From the NCBI GenBank assembly GCA_903928615.1, contig CAIYRJ010000034.1, positions 1 through 5,480 of the forward strand: a stretch of 5,480 nt of DNA. The letters run 5' to 3'. The stretch is from an uncultured Actinomycetes bacterium (GTDB taxonomy: Bacteria; Actinomycetota; Thermoleophilia; Miltoncostaeales; Miltoncostaeaceae). The position numbers were made by a program, and so were the translations under genes. Numbering within the stretch: position 1 is the first letter of the stretch; every line of letters begins with the position of its first letter. Below, in pieces: positions 1-5,019 of the stretch. Below the pieces are notes generated by a model. That model had not been told where the DNA came from, did not search any database, and saw nothing but the letters and a program-made list of their open reading frames with translations.

Positions 1-15
1 ATGGGGTGACGCGGC

Positions 16-21
16 TACACT
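16..21 (+). promoter_or_regulatory. -10 box of a predicted leaderless promoter for the Lon-like lipoprotein gene
   Basis: TACACT fits the actinobacterial -10 pattern TANNNT and is followed by seven bases (CGACGAC) and then the GTG start at 29. That spacing would put the transcription start on or next to the first base of the start codon. No Shine-Dalgarno sequence is visible before the GTG. The -35 region would lie before the window, so it cannot be judged. The same box-to-start spacing recurs at three other genes here, which raises confidence. Confidence 0.6.
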
Positions 22-28
22 CGACGAC

Positions 29-1894
29 GTGCGACCTCCCCGCGCCATCGCCGCAGCGTCGTCGTGCCTGGTCGCGCTCGCGATCGTGGTGACCGGGTGC
101 GGCTCGTCGCCCACCACGTCGATCACGCCCCGGGAGATCACCTTCCCCGTGCTGTGGGCCGGCAGCAATCCCGACGGCACGCCCGCCGCCGGCATCGAGC
201 CGGCCACGATCGCCGTGGGCACCGAGGGTGACCCCGGCTTCTCGATGAACCTCGAGGACGTGCAGGCGAAGAAGGCTGGTGCGCAGTGGCTCGCGGCCAC
301 CGCAAGCGCCGCGGCCGTCGGGACCCTGCTCACGGGAGCCGACCAGTCGGTCGTGGACCTGCGCTACGACATCACCGGTGCCATCGACGGCCCCTCGGGC
401 GGCGCCGCGCTCACCGTCGGCACCATGGCGGCCATCGCCGGGGCCACGGTGAAGCCGAAGGTGGCGATGACCGGCACGATCAGCCCCGACGGCACCGTGG
501 GCACGGTGGCCCAGGTCCCCGCCAAGGTGCGCGCCGCGAAGAAGGCGGGCTACGAGCTGGTGCTCGTGCCATGGGGCAACCGCCGGGAGTTCGACCCCGC
601 GTCGGGAAAGGACGTGAGCCTGCCCGCGCTCGGCCGGTCGCTCGGCATCGAGGTGCGCGTGGTGCGCAGCGTGGCCGAGGCCTACGCCGCGTTCACGGGG
701 AAGACGGTCATCGATCCGCCGAAGGCCAGGCCGGCCATCACTTCCCGTGCCCGTGCGGTGGCCACGCGCACCACCCGCGCGGCCGTGGTGGCCCTGCGGC
801 GTGAGTTCGCGGCCGGGTCCAACCTGCTGTCGCAGCAGGATCGCCAGGCGCTCGCGCCCGAGGTAGAGAGCGCCGAGGCCGCGCTGGCGGCCGGCCGCAT
901 CGGCCTGGCCTACGGCCTCGCGGTGCATGGCACCTACGCGGTGAAGCGCGCGCTCGCCGCGGGCGCGAGCCGCGCCCTCGCCCGCATCAAGGGCGTGGCC
1001 GCGGCGCGCCAGGCGCTGCTCGACGAGTCGAAGACCCTCCTCGCCGTGGCGGAGCGCGAGATGCGGGCGCAGTCGGACCCCAACGGGCTCACGCGCGGCC
1101 AGCAGCTGGCACTCCCCATGGCGCTCGGCTGGTACGCCTACTGCGAGGCGGTGCTCACGGCCTACGTCAGCGCGCTCGGGACGGGCAACACCTGGAATGG
1201 TCCTGAGCTCGAGCGCGCCGCCGCCGTGCTCGGCGACATCGAGGCGAGCCTGCGGCGCTTCGGCCCCGACGCCGTGGCGATGGTGCGGGCCTCGCCGGGC
1301 GGGGGGCAGGGCACGCCGGCATCCACGGCGACATTCCTCTCGGGCTACACCAACTTCCTCGTGCGCGCCGGTGATGCCAACCGCGACTACTACGTGACGG
1401 TGTCGTACGGATCGCTCGACGCCAAGGGCGGCCCCAACGACATCGTCCCCGCGCTCAAGGCGGCATCGGACACTGCCGCAGGCATCCCCGAGGACGAGAA
1501 CTCGGTGCAGGACGAGATCATCCAGGCAGCACGCGCCACCACCTACTACGTGCTCGGTGCCTCCGTGGTGAGCGGGGCGAGCTTCGGCATGCAGGGCTTC
1601 GGCCTCGGGGAGGATCCGCCAGCCGTGCGGGCGCCGACCCTGCTGGCGAGCTCTGTGCAGCAGTCGTCGGAGACGGTGCGATGGGTGGGGTCGGCGTTGC
1701 AGCCGACAGATGAGAACCTCAGCTACGCGCTGTGGCAGCGGCAGTGGGCCGATGCGCTCTATGCGGCCTACGCGGGCACGCCCACCGGTCCAGCCGCCGG
1801 AACCATCGCACTGAACGAGCTCTGGTACGCCACCACCGGAGCCCTGCTGGCAAACTCGGCGCAGGTGAACCTGAAGGAGCTGTCCGGTGGATGA
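29..1894 (+). CDS. Lipid-anchored Lon-like (S16 family) Ser-Lys protease without an AAA+ domain
   Basis: Predicted extracytoplasmic, membrane-anchored peptidase of 621 residues. The N-terminus is a lipoprotein signal peptide: Arg at 2 and 5, a hydrophobic stretch about 12-21, and lipobox VTGC with the lipidated Cys at 24. Residues about 36-224 match the Lon proteolytic domain. They contain the Ser motif IDGPSGGAALTVG (Ser123), MTGTISPDGTVGTVAQVPAK (Lys166), GYELVLVP, and a VRSVAEAYAAF ending like the Lon C-terminus. Ser123 and Lys166 are 43 residues apart, the same as the catalytic pair S679/K722 of E. coli Lon. The ATPase and substrate-binding domains of true Lon are absent. Residues about 235-621 are Ala-rich and mostly helical, with no family I recognise. 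The architecture recalls the archaeal signal-peptide Lon-like proteins (COG1750), a resemblance from memory. The frame stays open upstream of 29, but the GTG start gives a proper signal peptide and fits the leaderless promoter. Substrate unknown. Confidence 0.82.
   Translation: MRPPRAIAAASSCLVALAIVVTGCGSSPTTSITPREITFPVLWAGSNPDGTPAAGIEPATIAVGTEGDPGFSMNLEDVQAKKAGAQWLAATASAAAVGTLLTGADQSVVDLRYDITGAIDGPSGGAALTVGTMAAIAGATVKPKVAMTGTISPDGTVGTVAQVPAKVRAAKKAGYELVLVPWGNRREFDPASGKDVSLPALGRSLGIEVRVVRSVAEAYAAFTGKTVIDPPKARPAITSRARAVATRTTRAAVVALRREFAAGSNLLSQQDRQALAPEVESAEAALAAGRIGLAYGLAVHGTYAVKRALAAGASRALARIKGVAAARQALLDESKTLLAVAEREMRAQSDPNGLTRGQQLALPMALGWYAYCEAVLTAYVSALGTGNTWNGPELERAAAVLGDIEASLRRFGPDAVAMVRASPGGGQGTPASTATFLSGYTNFLVRAGDANRDYYVTVSYGSLDAKGGPNDIVPALKAASDTAAGIPEDENSVQDEIIQAARATTYYVLGASVVSGASFGMQGFGLGEDPPAVRAPTLLASSVQQSSETVRWVGSALQPTDENLSYALWQRQWADALYAAYAGTPTGPAAGTIALNELWYATTGALLANSAQVNLKELSGG
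1873..1879 (+). promoter_or_regulatory. Shine-Dalgarno site for the PPOX-like gene, inside the preceding gene
   Basis: GAAGGAG lies within the last codons of the Lon-like gene, seven bases before the GTG at 1887. It selects this GTG over later starts and indicates translation from a shared mRNA. Confidence 0.75.
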
Positions 1895-2294
1895 TCAGGT
1901 ACGTGCCCTTCTGGAGGGGCCCAACTACGTGCACGTGGCCACCCTCATGCCTGACGGGTCGCCGCACTCGGTGGCGATGTGGGGTGGGGTGGAGGGCGAC
2001 CGCGTGATCATCTTCACGGGCTCGCCGGCGTCGCGGAAGGCCCGTAACCTGGCCGCCGACGGCCGCGTGGCCATCTCGATCACCGACCATGACAACCCGT
2101 ACCGCACCGCGCAGATCCGGGGGCACGTGGTGGAGACCCGCACCGGCGCGGTGGCGCTCGAGGCCATGGACCGGCTGTCGGAGAAGTACACCGGCGAGCC
2201 GTTCCCGTGGCGCACCGACGAGGGCACGCTCTACCTCATCGAGGTCGACTGGTCGCGCTTCGCGGAGCTGCCGTTCACCCACGCACCGCGCTGA
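1887..2294 (+). CDS. PPOX-class FMN/F420-binding split-barrel protein (Rv1155-like)
   Basis: 135-residue protein of the pyridoxamine 5'-phosphate oxidase-like split-barrel fold, a usual length for the single-domain family. Visible family features are the first strands with VHVATLMPDGSPHSVAMW (about 15-32), the phosphate-contacting segment SRKARNL (49-55), the strand RVAISITDHDNPYR (60-73), the RGHVVE strand (78-83) and the MDRLSEKYTGEPFP helix (94-107). This pattern is closest to the actinobacterial group that binds F420 or FMN (Rv1155-type, FDOR-B) and reduces small molecules or handles the cofactor. Exact substrate and cofactor cannot be read from sequence. The GTG start overlaps the end of the Lon-like gene by 8 bp and has a strong Shine-Dalgarno site, so the two are very likely co-transcribed and possibly translationally coupled. 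No signal peptide, so cytoplasmic. A functional link to the protease is not evident. Confidence 0.88.
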   Translation: MDDQVRALLEGPNYVHVATLMPDGSPHSVAMWGGVEGDRVIIFTGSPASRKARNLAADGRVAISITDHDNPYRTAQIRGHVVETRTGAVALEAMDRLSEKYTGEPFPWRTDEGTLYLIEVDWSRFAELPFTHAPR

Positions 2295-2318
2295 CCCTGC
2301 ACGGATGGCTGGTACGTT
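2291..2318 (+). promoter_or_regulatory. Predicted leaderless promoter of the solute-binding protein gene
   Basis: The -10 box TACGTT (2313-2318) is followed by seven bases (GGGGCGC) and the ATG at 2326. CTGACC (2291-2296) resembles a -35 TTGAC element at 16-bp spacing and overlaps the TGA stop codon of the PPOX-like gene. No Shine-Dalgarno site precedes the ATG. Read-through from the upstream operon is also possible because no terminator is seen in the 31-bp gap. The -10 call is firmer than the -35 call. Confidence 0.6.
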
Positions 2319-2325
2319 GGGGCGC

Positions 2326-3108
2326 ATGAACCCCCGCCTCCGCCTTGCATGCGCCGCCTCGCTGGTCGCCCTTCCGGTTGCCGCCAGCGCGGCCCTCGCC
2401 CAGCCGGCCATCACCACAATGGCGCCCGGCACCCTCACGGTGTGCACCTACGGCGGCTTTCCTCCCACGTCGTACGCCACAGGCGGCGGCACGTGGGCCG
2501 GGCTCGACGCCACGTTCGTCGGCCGCTTCGCCCGCTCGGTGGGGTTGTCGGTCACCCCGCGCATCTCCACCTCGTTCGCCGGCATCTGGCAGCGCCCGGG
2601 CACCGGGGAGTGCGACATGGCCGCCGCCGGCATCACCGTCACCGATGAGCGCCGCCAGCAGGCCGCGGCATCCACGTTCAGCGCGCCCTACCACGCCACC
2701 CTCCGGGCCTATGTGGTGCGGCGCGGCAGCGTGCTCACCGGACCTCGCGGACTCGCCGGCAAGACGATCCTCGTGGTGAAGGGCTCCATCGCGCAGCAGG
2801 ACGTCCAGCGACGCGTGCGCCAGGCGGGCGTGCCGGGCGTGCGCATCCGCTTCACGACGGGCGGGGTCGCGGCACGCCAGGCCGTGCGATCGGGGCGTGC
2901 GTTCGCCTACGAGACGGACGACCTCAGCGCCGGGCAGGCCGCCCGGCTCGACCCCCGCCTGGCCGTCGCATGGCTGCATCCCCGCGCCGACGCCCAGGGC
3001 CGCAGCGTGCGCGAGGATCTCGCCTACGTGGTGCGCGATGCCAGCACGGGCCTGCTGCCGGCGCTGAACGCCTTCATCGCCGAGAACCGCGGCGACTACG
3101 CCACGTAG
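2326..3108 (+). CDS. Secreted solute-binding protein, family 3 (amino-acid type), orphan
   Basis: 260-residue extracytoplasmic type-2 periplasmic-binding-fold protein (SBP_bac_3 family), typical in length. Residues 1-25 form a Sec signal peptide (Arg at 4 and 6, hydrophobic core, cleavage likely after ALA at 25). There is no lipobox, so it should be released rather than lipid-anchored, unusual for a Gram-positive transporter component. Family motifs in order: LTVCTYGGFPPTSY (37-50), WAGLDATFVGRFAR (57-70), CDMAAAGITVTDERR (97-110), where Arg109 matches the ligand-carboxylate arginine of the family, YVVRRGS (129-135), the second-lobe LAGKTILVVKGS (143-154), and YETDDLSAG (195-203), whose Asp aligns with the amino-group ligand position. 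The mature chain has two cysteines (40 and 97) that could form a disulfide. No permease or ATPase gene adjoins it. It could serve a distant ABC transporter, act as a sensor, or be a periplasmic enzyme of the same fold such as a cyclohexadienyl dehydratase-like protein. The in-frame ATG at 2305 is less likely because it overlaps the promoter. Confidence 0.85.
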   Translation: MNPRLRLACAASLVALPVAASAALAQPAITTMAPGTLTVCTYGGFPPTSYATGGGTWAGLDATFVGRFARSVGLSVTPRISTSFAGIWQRPGTGECDMAAAGITVTDERRQQAAASTFSAPYHATLRAYVVRRGSVLTGPRGLAGKTILVVKGSIAQQDVQRRVRQAGVPGVRIRFTTGGVAARQAVRSGRAFAYETDDLSAGQAARLDPRLAVAWLHPRADAQGRSVREDLAYVVRDASTGLLPALNAFIAENRGDYAT

Positions 3109-3119
3109 GGCCCGGGCGG

Positions 3120-3461
3120 TCAGGCCGCCGCGCGCAGGCGCAGCGACGGGCGGCGACCCTGCCACCCGCACCACAGCGCGAACAGCACGAGGGCGATCAC
3201 CGAGCCGGTCCAGTGCAGGCCGGTCGCCACGCCCACGAGGCTGACGAGCCCCGCCACCACGGCGCCGAAGAGCGTGGGCCAGAACGGCAGCTTCCACACC
3301 GCGATGGTGACGAGGGTGGCCACGAGCCATGACAGCGGGCCGATGGCCCACCCCCACGACTCGAAGAACTCATGCGAGAGCGTGAATCCCGTGGCCGCGC
3401 CCAGCACGGCCACCACGAGCAGCTGCGACAGCGCGGCGCGCCAGGTGATCGCCCAGTCCAT
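3120..3461 (-). CDS. Small four-helix membrane protein of unknown function
   Basis: 113-residue hydrophobic protein. Probable membrane segments lie at about 9-28, 37-55, 62-81 and 84-100. The tail RRPSLRLR is basic, so both ends are probably cytoplasmic. Between segments 1 and 2 is an aromatic/acidic stretch HEFFESWGWAIGP (30-42), which looks like the conserved signature of the protein; I have a memory of similar FE.WGW..GP motifs in small Thermoleophilia membrane proteins but cannot name a family. The start at 3461 was chosen over upstream in-frame ATGs, which would run into the divergent neighbour, because it sits exactly seven bases after a TACCCT -10 box. The gene converges on the solute-binding protein gene with only 11 bp between stops, and diverges from the four-cysteine protein gene. 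Function unknown. Confidence 0.72.
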   Translation of the reverse strand: MDWAITWRAALSQLLVVAVLGAATGFTLSHEFFESWGWAIGPLSWLVATLVTIAVWKLPFWPTLFGAVVAGLVSLVGVATGLHWTGSVIALVLFALWCGWQGRRPSLRLRAAA

Positions 3462-3468
3462 TGCGCCG

Positions 3469-3474
3469 AGGGTA
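3469..3474 (-). promoter_or_regulatory. -10 box of a predicted leaderless promoter for the small membrane protein
   Basis: On the minus strand TACCCT is followed by seven bases (CGGCGCA) and the ATG at 3461. The box sits within a quasi-symmetric GGGTATCCC stretch. A weak -35 candidate (TTTCTT, minus strand, 3491-3496) lies 16 bp upstream. No Shine-Dalgarno site precedes the ATG. Confidence 0.6.
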
Positions 3475-3478
3475 TCCC
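3473..3478 (+). promoter_or_regulatory. Weak candidate -10 for the four-cysteine secreted protein gene
   Basis: TATCCC is the only TA-containing hexamer on the plus strand between about 3400 and the start at 3535. It lacks the final T of the usual box. It overlaps the minus-strand -10 of the divergent gene by two bases, so the two promoters could compete. It would give a leader of roughly 50 bases, consistent with this gene having a Shine-Dalgarno site. Tentative. Confidence 0.25.
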
Positions 3479-3524
3479 AGCCGCGCGCCGAAGAAAGGGG
3501 CGGTTCGACCCCCATGAACGTCCC

Positions 3525-3530
3525 AGGAGG
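3525..3530 (+). promoter_or_regulatory. Shine-Dalgarno site deciding the start of the four-cysteine protein
   Basis: A perfect AGGAGG lies four bases before the ATG at 3535, a somewhat short spacing. The alternative in-frame ATG at 3514 has only an AAGAAAGGGG tract 13 bases away, so 3535 is preferred. Confidence 0.7.
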
Positions 3531-3534
3531 ACCC

Positions 3535-3960
3535 ATGAACAGGAAGCTCATCGCCGTCGGCGTCATCCCGATCGCCGCTCTCGCCATGACCGCCGGCCAG
3601 GCGCTCGCCGGTGGCGCGACCAGCAAGCAGAAGGCCCCAACCGCCGCGCAGAAGGCCGCCATCCTCAAGGCCGGCGGCTTCAAGGGCCCGGCGTCGTGCT
3701 ACACGGTGCAGCTCTCGGCGAGCCAGCAGACCATCGCCGGCGCGAAGTTCAACACGAAGGCGAAGAACTGCACGAAGTACGCCTTCGACGGCGCGGCGCT
3801 CTACTACGGCACCTTCAACAAGAAGGTCTGGTACCAGCTCGAGGCGGGCTCGGCACTTGGCACCAATCAGTGCGAGGCGCTGTCGCTGCTGCTGGGAGGC
3901 CCCGCCTGGCAGGACATGATCCCGTACGTCGACACCATGGGCTGTCAGAACTACGACTGA
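3535..3960 (+). CDS. Small secreted four-cysteine protein of unknown function
   Basis: 141-residue precursor. Residues 1-25 form a clear Sec signal peptide: Arg3-Lys4, hydrophobic core 6-19, and cleavage likely after GQALA at 25. The mature chain of about 116 residues begins with a Lys/Ala-rich segment (about 29-50) and then a compact domain rich in Tyr, Trp and Gly. It has exactly four cysteines, at 55, 79, 113 and 137. Both the first and last pair are 24 residues apart, suggesting two disulfides, either within or across these pairs. The motifs YAFDGAALYYGTFNKKVWYQ (82-101) and GGPAWQDMIPYVDTMGC (121-137) look folded rather than low-complexity. There is no lipobox, sortase motif or C-terminal membrane helix, so it is probably released or loosely wall-associated through its basic N-terminus. 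I do not recognise a family. The gene stands alone: divergent from the membrane protein gene and ended by a strong hairpin. Confidence 0.78.
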   Translation: MNRKLIAVGVIPIAALAMTAGQALAGGATSKQKAPTAAQKAAILKAGGFKGPASCYTVQLSASQQTIAGAKFNTKAKNCTKYAFDGAALYYGTFNKKVWYQLEAGSALGTNQCEALSLLLGGPAWQDMIPYVDTMGCQNYD

Positions 3961-3994
3961 CCCCGGGGCTGGCCCCGGGGAGCCACCGGGGTCA
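3958..3994. terminator. Bidirectional hairpin terminator shared by two convergent genes
   Basis: The left arm TGACCCCGGGGCT (3958-3970) pairs with AGCC-A-CCGGGGTCA (3981-3994): 13 base pairs with one bulged A around a 10-base loop. A second hairpin is possible inside it, CCCCGGGG (3961-3968) with CCCCGGGG (3973-3980) around CTGG. The stop codons of both flanking genes form the outer ends of the arms (TGA at 3958-3960 on plus; TGA at 3994-3992 on minus). There is no T-tract, which is common for terminators in high-GC actinobacteria. Confidence 0.75.
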
Positions 3995-4975
3995 GCCGAG
4001 CAGGTCGGGCAGGTAGGGGATGTTCCCCCGGGCGTCGCCCGGGGGAGCCCCCACCATGATCTCCGCGTCGATCTCGTCCACCTTGGCCTCGGCCGGGGGC
4101 TCGCCGCCGCTCATGTCGCGCACGGGCCCGCCGTCGCCGGCACGGGCGATCCACTGCTCGATGTAGTCGGCCTCGCCCGGGTAGCCCAGCTCGCGGAAGG
4201 CGTCGGCAGCGCGCTGCTGGTCCTCCATCCAGGCCAGGCGGCCATCGGCGGCCGGACCGGGGCCGTACGAGGTGGTGACGGCCCGCACCATGGCGCCGGT
4301 GGGGTGGTACATCATCCCCTTCAGCATCACCGCGCGCGGGTCGTGGTCGCAGGTCGACCCCCACGCGCGCCAGAACGCCGCGGTCTCCTCGACGGTCTGG
4401 CGGAGGTCGGTGCCCTTGTTCGAGGGGTCCTGCCAGCGCAGGGCCATCACGCGGCGCTCGCCCTCGGTGAGCACGGTGGTTGCGCCGAGGTCGACGCCGT
4501 ACTCGCGGGGCGGGAGCTCGCTCTGCAGCTCGATGGTGAGGCCCGGTCCGTAGCCGATGATCTTCCGGCCCTCGGTGCGCCAGCGCGGGGCGTTGCGGCC
4601 GTAGGCGTAGCGCAGTCGCGTGACCAGGCCGATCTCGGCCTCGCCCTTGAGCACCAGCACCTGGCGGATGAAGAGCCCGGGCCACGCCGCCTGCACGGGG
4701 CCGCGCGCGGGAATGGCCAGCGCGTCGATCACGCGCACGGTGCCCGTGGGGCCCTCGAGGTCGGTCTCCACCACCAGCGTGCCCTCGCGGTGACGGTGCG
4801 CGATGGTGGTGGAGTCGGGGAACACCAGCTCCACGCCTCCGCCGCGCTGCTCGTCCACCAGGCCGCTGATGATGCTGGGCTGGTCGATGCGGGGCGCCGC
4901 CAGCCAGCAGAGGCGCGCATTTTCGTCGACCAGGCCCATGGCCCGGCCATCTGAGACAAGAAGAGGTTCACCCAT
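3992..4975 (-). CDS. Short GH15/trehalase-like protein lacking the catalytic barrel
   Basis: 327-residue cytoplasmic protein (no signal peptide). It follows the N-terminal beta-sandwich domain of bacterial GH15 glucoamylase/trehalase-like proteins: PLLVSDGRAMGLVDENARL (4-22), CWLAAPRIDQPS (23-34), GTLVVETDLEGPTGTVRVID (65-84), RYAYGRNAPRW (122-132) and the linker helix ETAAFWRAW (197-205). It then enters the start of the catalytic region, MLKGMMYHPTGAMVRAVTTS (217-236), equivalent to the family's K.LTYAPTGAIVAAPTTS. At the point where the family has a conserved RNWDYR..WLRDA segment, this protein has GRLAWMEDQQRAADAF (245-260), followed by ELGYPGEADYIEQWI, and soon ends with an acidic Gly/Pro-rich tail (about 281-327). 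Family members are usually around 600 residues; the (alpha/alpha)6 barrel with both catalytic glutamates is missing. Hydrolase activity is therefore unlikely; a carbohydrate-binding or regulatory role is inference. The stop lies neatly in a terminator, so this looks like a compact gene rather than a recent frameshift. Confidence 0.75.
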   Translation of the reverse strand: MGEPLLVSDGRAMGLVDENARLCWLAAPRIDQPSIISGLVDEQRGGGVELVFPDSTTIAHRHREGTLVVETDLEGPTGTVRVIDALAIPARGPVQAAWPGLFIRQVLVLKGEAEIGLVTRLRYAYGRNAPRWRTEGRKIIGYGPGLTIELQSELPPREYGVDLGATTVLTEGERRVMALRWQDPSNKGTDLRQTVEETAAFWRAWGSTCDHDPRAVMLKGMMYHPTGAMVRAVTTSYGPGPAADGRLAWMEDQQRAADAFRELGYPGEADYIEQWIARAGDGGPVRDMSGGEPPAEAKVDEIDAEIMVGAPPGDARGNIPYLPDLLG

Positions 4976-4984
4976 GGCCCGGGC

Positions 4985-4990
4985 AGGCTA
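4985..4990 (-). promoter_or_regulatory. -10 box for the GH15-like gene
   Basis: On the minus strand TAGCCT fits TANNNT and is followed by nine bases (GCCCGGGCC) before the ATG at 4975, two more than at the other genes. This predicts a leaderless or nearly leaderless mRNA. No Shine-Dalgarno site is present. It lies within the 44-bp divergent gap with the DsbA-like gene. Confidence 0.5.
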
Positions 4991-5006
4991 GCCGTTCCGC
5001 GCCGCC

Positions 5007-5012
5007 TAGCAT
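5007..5012 (+). promoter_or_regulatory. -10 box of a predicted leaderless promoter for the DsbA-like gene
   Basis: TAGCAT is followed by seven bases (CACGGCT) and then the ATG at 5020. No Shine-Dalgarno site is present. The -35 position would fall at about 4984-4989, on top of the opposing gene's -10 box, and shows no clear consensus. Confidence 0.58.
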
Positions 5013-5019
5013 CACGGCT

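Noticed and set aside
1..9. An ATG at the first base of the window
   Set aside because: The frame reaches TGA at the third codon, so it is a chance ATG.
2305..2325. An earlier ATG for the solute-binding protein
   Set aside because: It adds seven residues ahead of a good signal peptide and covers the predicted -10 box and transcription start.
1719..2447. A 242-codon minus-strand open frame over the end of the Lon-like gene and the PPOX-like gene
   Set aside because: His/Arg-rich composition, no promoter or Shine-Dalgarno site, and it covers two well-supported plus-strand genes.
3109..3119. A terminator between the solute-binding protein and membrane protein genes
   Set aside because: Only a short GCCCGGGC palindrome is present, with no room for a loop. 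It is too small to call.
2275..3357. A 360-codon open frame on the minus strand across the solute-binding protein gene
   Set aside because: Its product is almost only Arg, Gly, Ala, His and Val without any domain, as expected from the reverse strand of a GC-rich gene. The plus-strand gene has clear family motifs and a signal peptide.
3462..3683. An N-terminal extension of the small membrane protein up to 3683
   Set aside because: It would run antisense through the divergent gene's signal peptide. The ATG at 3461 has a -10 box at the same 7-base spacing as other genes here.
3951..4685. A 244-codon minus-strand frame overlapping the GH15-like gene in another frame
   Set aside because: Composition is Arg/Pro/Gly/Ala-rich with no recognisable domain, whereas the 3992-4975 frame matches GH15 motifs throughout.
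4304..4954. A 216-codon plus-strand frame antisense to the GH15-like gene
   Set aside because: No family motifs, and its Arg/Gly/Ala/His-heavy product is typical of the complement of a real GC-rich gene.
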